DNA from: Marinobacter sp. es.042
GTDB taxonomy: Bacteria; Pseudomonadota; Gammaproteobacteria; Pseudomonadales; Oleiphilaceae
Assembly: GCF_900188315.1 (NCBI RefSeq)
Contig: NZ_LT897781.1
Coordinates: forward strand, 2,852,001 to 2,916,000
Direction: 5' to 3'
Length of the DNA stretch: 64,000 bases
The notes under the pieces were generated by a model. The model was not told where the DNA came from. It ran no database searches and was given only the letters and a program-made list of their open reading frames with translations. Positions 8,136-17,140 of this stretch are shown here, piece after piece. The position numbers were made by a program, and so were the translations under genes. Position 1 is the stretch's first letter; each line of letters begins with the position of its first letter.

Positions 8136-10403
8136 CTACCAAGCCCTTCTCGTTCGATCACCGCTTGCTTGCTCAATCAACTTCTCGAACTCCAGCGCCG
8201 GGAGCGGGCGGCTGAAATGGTAGCCCTGAAAGCGGGTGCATCCCATGCGAACAAGGCGTTCCAGCTGCCCCTTGGTTTCCACACCTTCGGCCACCGCTGA
8301 CAGTTTGAGCGCAGAGGCCAGGGCCAGGATGGTCTCTGCGATAGCCGCATCATTGGGATCATCCAGGATGTCTCGCACAAACCCTTGATCAATTTTCAGC
8401 TCATCCAGAGATAGGCGCTTCAAGTAGCCGAGGGACGAATAACCCGTGCCGAAATCATCGAGGGAGATCCGTATCCCCATGCTCCTGAGCGTTCGGAGTG
8501 TTTCTTCCACCAATTCCAGGTCGTAGGCAAGAGCGCTTTCGGTGATTTCCACCTTAAGATTTCTCGGGGATGCACCGGTTTTTCTCAATAGCGCCATCAC
8601 AGTCGAACAAAAAGATGGGAGGTGGAACTGCCTGGCACTCACGTTGACCGAAACCTGAAGCTTCGATAGCGGTCCGCCTCGCTCTTTCCAACTGGCGATC
8701 CGCGAGAGAACGTCTTCCAGGACCCAGTAGCCGACCGATTCAATGAGTCCGGTTTCCTCCGCCAGAGGAATGAACTCGGCGGGAGACACCATGCCGCGCC
8801 CCGGGCAATGCCACCGAAGCAGTGCCTCGGCGCCTACAGGCTCACCTTTCTCATTCACCAGTACCTGATAGTGAACTGCCAACTGATTCTTCCGCAGTGC
8901 CACCCTGAGGTCCGACTCGAGAGCAAGGCGCTCGGACACTTTTTTCTGCATCATGCAGTCATAGAAGCGGATGCAATTACGACCATCCTCCTTGGCGCGG
9001 AACATGGCCATATCGGCCTGGCTCAAAAGCTCTTCAAGGGACGTGTCGTGATCGTAGAACAGGGTAATTCCGATGCTGGGAGTGCCTGTGTACTCTATGC
9101 CGTTGAGATCATAGGGCTCGTTGAGGACATCGCGGATTTTCTCGCAGACCTTCTCAACCTTGGCAGCAGCATCGGCCGGCTCGGCGGGAAACCCCTTCAG
9201 AATAAGAACAAACTCGTCTCCACCGAGCCGGGCAACGGTATCCCAGTCCCGGACTGTCTTTTTCAACCTCGCCCCCACTTGGACCAACAGCTCGTCGCCG
9301 GTCAGATGACCTGCGGAATCATTGATGTTCTTGAAGTTATCAAGATCAATAAATACCAGAGCACCATGATTATGATCCCGATTGCTCCCGGTTAACGCCT
9401 GCGCCAGGCGATCCCTGAGCAGGCGCCGATTAGGAAGGCCGGTCAGTGGGTCGTAAAAGGCAAGCTTCTCGATCTCGGATTCCGATTGCTTGCGATCCGT
9501 CACATCAAAAAAATAGCCGTGCCAGGTCATGCTGTCGTCAGCCAATCGGGCGGGCACCGACCTGGCTTCCACCCAGGCCATCGCACCATCGCACTTGCAA
9601 GCTCGGAAGTTTGTTTCGAACGGCGTCATGCACCGACGAGATTCATCGACCTTTTCAAAAAAGGATGCCTTGTCTTCATCCTTGATCATGTTCAATAACG
9701 GCTGAGCATCCTTACTCAGCTGATCAGCCGCAAGCCCGAATAGTTCTTCAACTTTTTCGCTGATGAAAGGAAACGCTACATGCCCGTCTGGGTACATCCT
9801 GAATTGAAAGATGACGCCCGGGAACTGGTCGGAATACCGATAAAGGCTATTCTCGAATCTCACATTACGGCTGGCCAGGATCTGTCGGTGGACAGATGCA
9901 CCTAAGACCTCCCCAACCTGGAGCACGAACTCTTCTGTTTCGGAATCCAGCACTCGAGACTGTTCAAGAAAATCGAAACCCAGGATGCCACGGACCTGCC
10001 CCTCCAGCTTCAAACCGACAAGAACCAGGCTCCGGATTCCCTCCCGTTGAAATTCCAGTTTCTCCTCTTCGGCTTCAGATGGCAGCTCTTGGACTTCGGG
10101 GATGACAAGCACCGGGAGAGTTTGCAGCTGGCCCATCAGCCATTGAAAGCGAGCCATCGGTACGTTCTGGATTGCATCTCTCTGAGGTGTCACGCCGTTT
10201 CTGCAGGCTTCATGCGTGATGGAAATGGTTTGGGTAGCTTCTTCAAACGTAATCAGGTAGGCGCGATCTGAACAGAGCTTATCGCCAAGCTCAGCGATGA
10301 AGCTGTGAACGCTGGCATCCAATTGGTCGATCTTTGACCGGGCCAGGCCCAGAGAGAGCCTGTAAACAAATTCCTTTTGCTCCCGGGTAACTGGGCTTAC
10401 CAT
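8136..10403 (-). CDS. GAF-PAS-GGDEF-EAL cyclic di-GMP enzyme
   Basis: Soluble protein of 755 residues with four domains: GAF-like (about 10-175), PAS (about 190-303), GGDEF (about 310-470) and EAL (about 490-745). The cyclase site is intact (RLGGDEF, GGDEF at 394-398), with an inhibitory-site RxxD (RDWD) just upstream. The phosphodiesterase site is also intact (GAEALLRW at about 525, DDFGTGYSSLGYL, KIDQGFV). It may therefore make or break c-di-GMP depending on its sensory domains. I chose ATG 10403 because AAGGAGG sits at ideal spacing; the frame is open to 10505. Divergent from the HD-GYP phosphodiesterase gene across about 220 bases, so opposing c-di-GMP enzymes may share a control region. 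Confidence 0.93.
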   Translation of the reverse strand: MVSPVTREQKEFVYRLSLGLARSKIDQLDASVHSFIAELGDKLCSDRAYLITFEEATQTISITHEACRNGVTPQRDAIQNVPMARFQWLMGQLQTLPVLVIPEVQELPSEAEEEKLEFQREGIRSLVLVGLKLEGQVRGILGFDFLEQSRVLDSETEEFVLQVGEVLGASVHRQILASRNVRFENSLYRYSDQFPGVIFQFRMYPDGHVAFPFISEKVEELFGLAADQLSKDAQPLLNMIKDEDKASFFEKVDESRRCMTPFETNFRACKCDGAMAWVEARSVPARLADDSMTWHGYFFDVTDRKQSESEIEKLAFYDPLTGLPNRRLLRDRLAQALTGSNRDHNHGALVFIDLDNFKNINDSAGHLTGDELLVQVGARLKKTVRDWDTVARLGGDEFVLILKGFPAEPADAAAKVEKVCEKIRDVLNEPYDLNGIEYTGTPSIGITLFYDHDTSLEELLSQADMAMFRAKEDGRNCIRFYDCMMQKKVSERLALESDLRVALRKNQLAVHYQVLVNEKGEPVGAEALLRWHCPGRGMVSPAEFIPLAEETGLIESVGYWVLEDVLSRIASWKERGGPLSKLQVSVNVSARQFHLPSFCSTVMALLRKTGASPRNLKVEITESALAYDLELVEETLRTLRSMGIRISLDDFGTGYSSLGYLKRLSLDELKIDQGFVRDILDDPNDAAIAETILALASALKLSAVAEGVETKGQLERLVRMGCTRFQGYHFSRPLPALEFEKLIEQASGDRTRRAW

Positions 10404-10626
10404 TCCAACGGCCTCCTTCCCTAGCAAGCTCCACTGTTTGTTTATGATAGTTGAGAAGAGCTTCCCTACACACTTACGACGCCAAGCTTCGGTAAGTTCA
10501 TACATATGTGTATTCTCTCATTACGTATGACAGAATTTAGATTTCTGCCACAAAAAACCGCCGACAACCTGTGACCCCGGAATAGCGAGACCGTATGATG
10601 AACTCCAGACAGCTAGGTTGATTGGT

Positions 10627-11967
10627 ATGCGATACGAAACGGTCGAACTTGAAATAGATGTCTCGGAACTGCGGGTCGGAATGCACGTCGTCCGGCTGGA
10701 TTGCCCGTGGGAAGACACTGATTTCCTGATCCAGGGCTTTGTGGTCCAGCGACAAGAGGATATCGATGCTCTTCAGTCCCAATGCCGAAGCGTAGTGATC
10801 GAAGGCAAAGTCAAGAACACTGAGCCGGACATTTCCCAACGCAAGTCACGGACATCGGCGAAGTCCCGTTTTTCCATGTTCCATGGACCGACATCCGGAC
10901 AGGAAAGATCGAATCGCCCGCAAGAGCCCATTGCGGAAACCAGCAATTCGCGGTCGCGTAAGCGGATTACTTACATCAACAAGGTCAGTGTTGATAGGGA
11001 AATACGAAAAGCATCTGGACATTACGCCGAGGCCAAGTCCTTTGCCGACAGCATCATGTCCGGTCTACGCGTTGGTCGCACACTTGATCTCAACAAGGCT
11101 CGTGAGGCCGTAGATAACTGCGTAGACAGCATCCTCAGAAATGAAGACGCACTATTACTGCTTACAAAGTTGAAAAACAAGGACAAATATACCGCAGAGC
11201 ATTCCCTCAACGTTTCGATACTGTCGGCGGCGTTCGGCAAAAAGCTGGGGTTACTGGAAGAAGAGATTCGGACGCTGGGGCTGTCCGGCCTACTCCACGA
11301 CATAGGCAAAGCCAAAGTCCCGGTCGATCTGCTGCAAAAACCGGGACCTTTGACCCCCGAAGAACACGGAATCATGCAGAACCACGCCAACTGGGGCCGT
11401 GACATGCTCATGGCCCTTCCCCGCGTGGTACATGCGGCCGTCGACGTAGCCTACAACCACCATGAACGCCTTGACGGCAGGGGCTACCCCCGGGGCCTCG
11501 TTGATTCCCAGATTCCCTATTTCGCCAAAATTGTGGCCATCGTCGACACATACGACGCGATCACAAGCAATCGAGCTTACGACCGCGCGCGCTCCTCCCG
11601 GGAAGCGCTGGAAATCATCCACCGTTTCAGAGGCATCCAGTTTGATCCCGAGCTTGCCCGGGAGTTCATCCTGCTGATCGGGATCTACCCACCCGGCGCC
11701 ATTGTTGAAATGAAATCGGGCGAAGTAGCGATCGTGATTGGATCAAACCAGAAGAATCGACGAAAGCCAAAGGTGGTTTTGGTTCGGGATGAAAACAAAC
11801 AGCGGCCTGCAAAATACCGTCTTCTAGACTTACAAGCTGAGCCTCTTAACAGTGTCGGAGAACCGTTCGAAATCATTAAAGAGGTTCCTGACGGAACCTA
11901 CGGAATCGTCTTGCAGCGATTCATCGATAACGGGCTCACTCTGGAACTAAACGACGCATCTGTTTGA
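10627..11967 (+). CDS. HD-GYP domain c-di-GMP phosphodiesterase with DUF3391-like N terminus
   Basis: Protein of 446 residues. The N terminus (about 1-130) resembles DUF3391 (ELRVGMHVVRLDCPW, FLIQGFVVQ), common ahead of HD-GYP domains. The catalytic domain follows: HSLNVS, GLLHDIGKAKVP with the HD pair at 224-225, and HHERLDGRGYPRGL with GYP at 286-288. It then has a 115-residue tail ending EVPDGTYGIVLQRFIDNGL, which is duplicated as the separate protein at 7241-7618. HD-GYP enzymes hydrolyse c-di-GMP to GMP or pGpG. ATG 10627 was preferred over the in-frame TTG at 10618. Converges with the solute-binding protein gene. Confidence 0.92.
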   Translation: MRYETVELEIDVSELRVGMHVVRLDCPWEDTDFLIQGFVVQRQEDIDALQSQCRSVVIEGKVKNTEPDISQRKSRTSAKSRFSMFHGPTSGQERSNRPQEPIAETSNSRSRKRITYINKVSVDREIRKASGHYAEAKSFADSIMSGLRVGRTLDLNKAREAVDNCVDSILRNEDALLLLTKLKNKDKYTAEHSLNVSILSAAFGKKLGLLEEEIRTLGLSGLLHDIGKAKVPVDLLQKPGPLTPEEHGIMQNHANWGRDMLMALPRVVHAAVDVAYNHHERLDGRGYPRGLVDSQIPYFAKIVAIVDTYDAITSNRAYDRARSSREALEIIHRFRGIQFDPELAREFILLIGIYPPGAIVEMKSGEVAIVIGSNQKNRRKPKVVLVRDENKQRPAKYRLLDLQAEPLNSVGEPFEIIKEVPDGTYGIVLQRFIDNGLTLELNDASV

Positions 11968-11988
11968 CACCGACCCATTCAACATACT

Positions 11989-12801
11989 TCAACTGGAGGC
12001 GGAGTACATAGCCTTGTAGCGTCTGATCAGTTCTTCCACGCGGCCAGAGTTCACGAGCTCATAGAGGCGCTCGGCAAGTCGCTCCCGAAGCTCGAAGGAG
12101 TTGCATGGTGCTGCCTTGGAGAAGGTAAAAAACAGCCCCTCGCGGCTCACCGGGGTCGGCAGGGGAACAAATTGATCGGCGATACCCAGGTACTCAAGTT
12201 TCACCTCACCCTGCAAAACTTCATAGAGGACATAATCCACCCGGTCAACGAGCGCCATCTGGAAGGATTGTTCAATCGACCTGACTCCCTCGATTAAAAG
12301 CATCTCTTTCGCATACCGGTCGAAATTCTGACCAAAGCTGTTGTTGATCAATGTGCTGCCCCGCTTACCCATCAGGTCCGGCCAATGGCGGTAGACAAAC
12401 TCCCGGCCTTTGGGGACCCAGACAGCGGTCGGCAGGTGCGTTATTGGCGGCAGCAAATAATCCATATAGCCAATGCGTTCCGAGGTGATGAACGCGCCCG
12501 CCACCATGTCGATATCGCCCTGGCGTGCCATGCGCTGGACCCTGGCCCACGAGCCTATGTCCCTCACCTCGACATTCACGCCCAATGGCTCGGTGATTTC
12601 TTTAAGGAGAGCAGGCACTGCGCCAATCAGATAGCCCGGGCGCTGTTCGTCGCGCCAGAGCAGGGGCGGATACTCCGGATTCCCGCTCACGATGAGCGTA
12701 TTGCAGGAAGGGTCTGGCAATGCGTGAACCGGGGCCAGAAACAAGGCGGCCACTGCGAATACAAGTGACCTACCGACAACAGAAGAAAATGACTTATTCA
12801 A
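11989..12801 (-). CDS. Periplasmic solute-binding protein, family 3 type (orphan)
   Basis: Secreted protein resembling extracellular solute-binding proteins of family 3 (amino-acid type). A signal peptide ends at APVHA, followed by NTLIVSGNPEYPPLLWRD, the standard first strand and binding loop, then GYLIGAVPALLKEI, GDIDMVAGAFITSERI and a C-terminal VEELIRRYKAMY. No permease or ATPase gene lies nearby, so it may act as a sensor-type or degenerate binding protein. The start is uncertain: the longest frame begins at a TTG (12849) inside the upstream gene; the TTG at 12801 gives a normal 27-residue signal peptide with AGAGGG about 11 bases before it. It overlaps the end of the RNase J-like gene by eight bases on the same strand, suggesting coupling. 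Confidence 0.75.
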   Translation of the reverse strand: MNKSFSSVVGRSLVFAVAALFLAPVHALPDPSCNTLIVSGNPEYPPLLWRDEQRPGYLIGAVPALLKEITEPLGVNVEVRDIGSWARVQRMARQGDIDMVAGAFITSERIGYMDYLLPPITHLPTAVWVPKGREFVYRHWPDLMGKRGSTLINNSFGQNFDRYAKEMLLIEGVRSIEQSFQMALVDRVDYVLYEVLQGEVKLEYLGIADQFVPLPTPVSREGLFFTFSKAAPCNSFELRERLAERLYELVNSGRVEELIRRYKAMYSASS

Positions 12802-14176
12802 CTCTGACAAGACCCTCTTTGTGCCAGCCCAGACGGCCAGTTTCGACAACCTGGCGACGAATTCCCGGCACCGGCCGGATCATGAAAAGATCACCGTTTC
12901 GGCCCACCATGGCACGGGGTACACCAGTTGCTTTGGCTATGTCAGCGTGCGTTTCCATGTGTTCAGCCTCACCATGGACCGGAATGGCAATGGCAGGCTT
13001 TACCCATTTATACATTAACTCCAATTCTTCCTGCGCGGGATGACCTGAAGCATGAATTGGCAAATCAGCATCCTCGGCCGTGATCACCCTCACCCCCAAC
13101 TCTTTCAATCTGGTCACCAGCGCCTCGATGGACTCCTCGTTGCCGGGGATGGCGCGAGCGCTGAAGATTACCGTGTCGCCAGCCTCCAGCTCAAAATCCG
13201 GATGGGTACCGGAAGCCAGTCTGCGCAGAGCCGTTCGCGGCTCGCCCTGACTGCCCGTGGCCACGGCCAGTACTTCGTCGCGCGGGAGATACCCCAGATG
13301 TGCAGGATTGATCAACTGGTCAGCCGAATCCCACAACCCTGCAGCCCTGGCGGCGCCACTCATATTGATCAAAGAGCGGCCCAATAAACCTATATAACGG
13401 CCGGTTTCCCTGGCGATTGAGGCCAACGTATGTAATCGGGCGATATTACTGCCAAAACAGGTCACTACAACGCGGCCCTCGGCGGAGCGGATAGCCCTGA
13501 GCAATCCTTCATGCAAGGCCGCCTCGGATACCGAGTGACCTGAGACTGTGGCATTGGTGGAATCACAAACCATGGCCTGCACGCCCTCTTCCGCCAGGTC
13601 GGTAAAGGTCTTTGGCGAATAGCCATGCCCCACCAGCGGCTGCTCATCCAGCTTCCAGTCGCCGCTGTGGAAGATGTTACCGGCGGCAGTGCGAATCATC
13701 AGGGCGTTAGGGTCCGGGATGGAGTGAGTCAGCGCCAGCCATTGAACGCTGAAAGGTCCGATCTGCTTGCTCTGGTCGGTCTCCACCTCAACGATCGGCA
13801 CCCGGTGCAGCAGGTCGAACTCCGCCAGCTTGCGACGCAGAATTTCGGCCGTGAAGCGGCTGGTGTATATCGGACACTGCAGCAGCGGCCAGAGGTAGGG
13901 TACAGCTCCGACATGATCTTCGTGGGCGTGGGTAATAACCAGGCCCGCCAGCCGGTCACGGCGGTCAGCAATGAACGCAGGATCCGCCATCTGTACCGGA
14001 GGCTCGCCACGATAATGCACCGTGCCATCAGCAGCAATGCGGCCAGGCTTTGGAAAAGTAACACCACAATCCACCATCAACCAGGCACCATCGTGGCCAT
14101 AGAGGTTGAGGTTCATACCAATTTCACCGGTTCCACCCAGGGGTAGGAACCAGAGGTCAGACTGCTCGGGATTCAT
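12794..14176 (-). CDS. Ribonuclease J-like metallo-beta-lactamase protein
   Basis: Protein of 460 residues with the RNase J core: LPLGGTGEIGMNLNLY at the start, the zinc motif THAHEDHVGAVPYL, IFHSGDWKLDEQP, VCDSTNA, the beta-CASP motifs VVVTCFGSNIARLHT and VIFSARAIPGNE, and HASGHPAQEELELM. It is about 95 residues shorter than Gram-positive RNase J and lacks the C-terminal domain. Short RNase J-like proteins occur in Gammaproteobacteria beside RNase E; whether they degrade RNA is less clear. It is transcribed between two periplasmic binding-protein genes, overlapping the upstream one by four bases and the downstream one by about eight, so the three form one unit. Confidence 0.85.
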   Translation of the reverse strand: MNPEQSDLWFLPLGGTGEIGMNLNLYGHDGAWLMVDCGVTFPKPGRIAADGTVHYRGEPPVQMADPAFIADRRDRLAGLVITHAHEDHVGAVPYLWPLLQCPIYTSRFTAEILRRKLAEFDLLHRVPIVEVETDQSKQIGPFSVQWLALTHSIPDPNALMIRTAAGNIFHSGDWKLDEQPLVGHGYSPKTFTDLAEEGVQAMVCDSTNATVSGHSVSEAALHEGLLRAIRSAEGRVVVTCFGSNIARLHTLASIARETGRYIGLLGRSLINMSGAARAAGLWDSADQLINPAHLGYLPRDEVLAVATGSQGEPRTALRRLASGTHPDFELEAGDTVIFSARAIPGNEESIEALVTRLKELGVRVITAEDADLPIHASGHPAQEELELMYKWVKPAIAIPVHGEAEHMETHADIAKATGVPRAMVGRNGDLFMIRPVPGIRRQVVETGRLGWHKEGLVRVE

Positions 14177-14925
14177 TCAGCAACTCGGTCCAGATACTTC
14201 AACACCAGATCCTCGTGTATGCCTTCCAGTTCAATCAGTTTCAGCGCCGCCCGAATGTCATCGGCATACTTCAGCACGGGCGAGTTCTTCGCAACAGCGA
14301 TGTAGGAGCGCTCTCCGGGCACAAAGAACGGTGCAACCTCAACATCCAGCCCCAGTTTCTCGACCGTGTATAAACCGACAAGCTCTGGGGCGATCACGAC
14401 ATCTACCCGGCCTTTCTGCATCATCAGCATCAGGTTTTCGTAACGGGGCGCAGACTCCTTGAGAAGCTTGTCATCATTATCAAACCGGAAGAAATACGAC
14501 GCCCCTTCCAGAATACCAATGGCTCGTCCATACAGATCGGCGTAGCGCTCAATGCGATTTTCTGCATTAAGGTAAAAAAATAATCGCCGTTCCGGAGGAA
14601 ATGCCGGCGCCACGAACTCCATAAGCTCTGTCCGGTCGGGGGTTTCCAGGGGGCCCAGCATGACATCCACCTCACCCTCCTGCACCATTCTCAAGACCCG
14701 CCGGAAAGGCGCTTCCCGATAATGCACTTTCCAGCCTAGCCGATCAGCAATTTCCTGGAAGATATCCACATAGAGGCCTGTTGGCTCCCCACCCCGGATA
14801 ATCCGGTAGGGGGGCGCATGATTGGCCCCCACGGTTACGGTCAGTGCTTCCACGGTTTCCGTGCCCTGCTGTGCCGAAACAGGAAACACTAACGCCATCA
14901 GAACAGCGGTGGCGAACACTCGCAT
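14173..14925 (-). CDS. Periplasmic solute-binding protein, family 3 type (orphan)
   Basis: Second secreted solute-binding protein of this cluster, 250 residues. The signal peptide MRVFATAVLMALVFPVSAQQ is followed by LTVTVGANHAPPYRI, GLYVDIFQEIADRLGW, the hinge motif GEVDVMLGPLETPDRTELM, and DDIRAALKLIELEG near the end. This is the type 3 binding fold for polar amino acids or related solutes. The start at 14925 follows an AAGGA eight bases upstream and gives a clean signal peptide; the open frame runs to 15000. No transporter membrane component is adjacent. The ATGA overlap with the RNase J-like gene shows coupling. Confidence 0.82.
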   Translation of the reverse strand: MRVFATAVLMALVFPVSAQQGTETVEALTVTVGANHAPPYRIIRGGEPTGLYVDIFQEIADRLGWKVHYREAPFRRVLRMVQEGEVDVMLGPLETPDRTELMEFVAPAFPPERRLFFYLNAENRIERYADLYGRAIGILEGASYFFRFDNDDKLLKESAPRYENLMLMMQKGRVDVVIAPELVGLYTVEKLGLDVEVAPFFVPGERSYIAVAKNSPVLKYADDIRAALKLIELEGIHEDLVLKYLDRVAE

Positions 14926-15116
14926 TCCAGTCATCCTTGCCTGTGAGGTTTTCAGATTCTCATGAAGTCTGGCCATCTGTATCCAGTATAGACGGTTCAA
15001 GATCCGGGACCGTTGGATTTACGTACTGACGGTTGAATTCAGTCACTGATGGCACAACTTCATTATCACAGCAATCAAGAAGCGCCATTCATTCGTCAAT
15101 GAAAAGGACGGACACC

Positions 15117-15800
15117 ATGAAGATTCTGATGGTTCTTACATCCCATGACCAGATGGGCGACACCGGCCATAAGACCGGCTTCTGGCTCGAAGAGTTCACC
15201 GCGCCTTACTACGTGTTCCGGGATGCCGGCGCAGACATCACCATTGCGTCACCGAAGGGTGGCCAGCCGCCAGTCGATCCCAACAGCGAGGCCGAGGAAG
15301 CGCTGACCGAGACCACGCGTAGGTTCCAGCAGGATGCCCATGCCAAGGAATCCCTCGCCAGCACCAAAAAGCTGAGCGACGTGGACATGAACGAATACGA
15401 CGCGATTTTCTATCCAGGTGGTCACGGCCCGCTCTGGGACCTGGTTAACGACGACAAGTCCATTGCTCTAATCAGCACGGCCTACGAGCAGGACAAGGTG
15501 ATCGGTGCAGTTTGCCACGCACCAGCCGTGTTCAAAAACGTGGAAGTGAAACCGGGCCAGAACATCGTTGGCGGCCGGGAAGTAACAGGCTTCACCAACA
15601 GCGAGGAAGAAGCGGTTGGCCTGAGCGGCGTGGTGCCTTTCCTGCTGGAAGACATGCTGAAGGAAAACACCGCCACCTATACCCGCGGTGACGACTGGGC
15701 ACCGCACATCGTGGTGGACGGCAAGCTGATTACCGGGCAAAACCCGGCCTCTTCCGAGGGGGCAGCGAAGGCCGTTGTGCAGGCTCTTCAAGAGGCCTGA
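15117..15800 (+). CDS. DJ-1/PfpI superfamily protein (Hsp31-like glutamine amidotransferase class 1)
   Basis: Protein of 227 residues with the DJ-1/PfpI fold. MKILMVLTSHD opens the first strand; YDAIFYPGGHGPLWDL gives the acidic partner; IGAVCHAPAVFKNV holds the nucleophile-elbow cysteine followed by histidine, as in the Hsp31/YDR533C subgroup. These proteins act as glyoxalase III or protein deglycase/chaperone; which applies is not decidable here. The start at 15117 is preceded by AAGGACGG and matches the family; the frame is open from 15033. A strong terminator follows the gene directly. Confidence 0.9.
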   Translation: MKILMVLTSHDQMGDTGHKTGFWLEEFTAPYYVFRDAGADITIASPKGGQPPVDPNSEAEEALTETTRRFQQDAHAKESLASTKKLSDVDMNEYDAIFYPGGHGPLWDLVNDDKSIALISTAYEQDKVIGAVCHAPAVFKNVEVKPGQNIVGGREVTGFTNSEEEAVGLSGVVPFLLEDMLKENTATYTRGDDWAPHIVVDGKLITGQNPASSEGAAKAVVQALQEA

Positions 15801-15828
15801 TCTGGCAGTAACCGTAGGATGAACCCGA

Positions 15829-15860
15829 GGCCAGATGAGACTCATCTGGCCTTCTTTTTT
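15829..15860 (+). terminator. Intrinsic terminator after the DJ-1/PfpI gene
   Basis: Perfect inverted repeat GGCCAGATG ... CATCTGGCC with a five-base loop (AGACT), followed by TTCTTTTTT. It lies 29 bases after the stop of the DJ-1/PfpI gene and only a few bases before the 3' end of the convergent thioesterase gene. The T tract is on the plus-strand side only, so it acts on plus-strand transcripts. Confidence 0.9.
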
Positions 15861-15869
15861 GGTTCCAGC

Positions 15870-16316
15870 CTACTCCCCTGCGTGACTGATCAACTCGCCC
15901 GGAGCGCCCTGCTCCAACAATTGACGAATGTGATCCGGTATCGCCACCTTGCCCATCACCGAAGGCTGAATCACCACATAGGTGATGTCCGCATCGGCGA
16001 TAAACGCGCCATCCCCGTACCGGAAAAACTCCAGATGCAGCGTGAAAGATGTATTGCCGATTCTTCCCGCCCGAATGCGCGCCTCCAGCACATCATCGAA
16101 CTTTGCCGGGGCTTTCCAGTTTACGGTGAGACTCACTACCTGAATATCCAGGTCCTGATCCAGCAGGTGCTGGTAATCCCCAAACAGCGTGCGGATGTAC
16201 TCGTTGACTGAAATATCAACGAAATCCGCATATCGGGCGTTGAATACCACCCCCTGAGCATCGCATTCGCCATAGCGAACCCGGAAGCGAAAACGGAAAG
16301 GCAATTCACCAGCCAT
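15870..16316 (-). CDS. YbgC/FadM-type acyl-CoA thioesterase
   Basis: Hotdog-fold protein of 148 residues. The signature RVRYGECDAQGVVFNARYADFV contains the catalytic aspartate of the 4-hydroxybenzoyl-CoA thioesterase class (D in ECDAQG). VVSLTVNWKAPAKFDDVLEARI is also typical. Such enzymes cleave short or long acyl-CoA esters; the substrate is unknown. The ATG at 16316 aligns with family starts. Divergent from the MotA/ExbB-like gene, with only about 60 bases between. Confidence 0.88.
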   Translation of the reverse strand: MAGELPFRFRFRVRYGECDAQGVVFNARYADFVDISVNEYIRTLFGDYQHLLDQDLDIQVVSLTVNWKAPAKFDDVLEARIRAGRIGNTSFTLHLEFFRYGDGAFIADADITYVVIQPSVMGKVAIPDHIRQLLEQGAPGELISHAGE

Positions 16317-16378
16317 GACGCGCTCCGATTAAAGTTCAGTTACTGTCGCCAACAGCTTCTCATATCTGTGCTAACGTT

Positions 16379-17140
16379 TTGAGGAATATCTCAAAAAAGC
16401 TGGCCATCGCTATGAGCAACCCCAAGCACACCCTTTTCTGGATGACGCTGTTCCTTGGCGTGGTCGTCATCGTCGGCGCCCTGATCCACAAGCCCCTGAT
16501 TTCGGCCTTTATGGCCAACTGGGTCTTCAACCTGCTGATTTTCGGGGTTCTGATCGTCGGCATTGCCCTGACCTACCGGCAGGTGTTCGTACTGTTTCCG
16601 GAACTGAAGTGGATCGCCCAGTTCAGAACCGGTCACGCCGGGCTTTCCGTGGTTCAGGAACCCAAATTGCTGAAGCCGCTGGCAAGACAGCTCGGCGAGG
16701 ATGCAACCAAGGACCGGTTCACGCTCTCTACCCTGTCCCTCCGCACCGTGCTCGATGGTATCCACTCCCGCATGGACGAACAGCGGGAAATCACGCGCTA
16801 TTTCATCAGCCTGCTGGTCTTCCTCGGCCTGCTGGGTACTTTCTGGGGCCTGCTGGGCACCATCAACTCGGTCGGCCAGGTCATCACCGGACTGGATATG
16901 AGCCAGGAAGACTTCGGCAAAGTGTTTGCGGAGCTTCAGGAAGGCCTGCTTACGCCGCTTGAGGGCATGGGCACCGCGTTCAGCTCCTCTCTGCTGGGAT
17001 TGGGCGGCTCACTGATACTGGGCTTCCTGGATATCCAGGCCGGCCATGCCCAGAACCGCTTTTATGACGGCCTCGAGGAGTGGCTGACTGGTGTGACCAA
17101 CCTCGTGGACCGGATAGACGACGAGAAAGACCTGTCATGA
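16379..17140 (+). CDS. MotA/TolQ/ExbB-like proton-channel subunit
   Basis: Membrane protein of about 253 residues with two N-terminal helices (about 20-40 and 45-65), a cytoplasmic stretch, and two C-terminal helices: LLVFLGLLGTFWGLLGTINSVG and GMGTAFSSSLLGLGGSLILGF. The last two are the MotA/TolQ/ExbB pore helices. It is distinct from the PomA stator at 24482. It overlaps by four bases (ATGA) the MotB-like gene, with which it should form an ion-driven complex reaching to peptidoglycan. The job is unknown: candidates are an accessory stator or a Tol/Exb-like energy transducer. The frame begins with TTG at 16379; ATG 16412 is an alternative, and neither has a clear ribosome site. Confidence 0.85.
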   Translation: MRNISKKLAIAMSNPKHTLFWMTLFLGVVVIVGALIHKPLISAFMANWVFNLLIFGVLIVGIALTYRQVFVLFPELKWIAQFRTGHAGLSVVQEPKLLKPLARQLGEDATKDRFTLSTLSLRTVLDGIHSRMDEQREITRYFISLLVFLGLLGTFWGLLGTINSVGQVITGLDMSQEDFGKVFAELQEGLLTPLEGMGTAFSSSLLGLGGSLILGFLDIQAGHAQNRFYDGLEEWLTGVTNLVDRIDDEKDLS

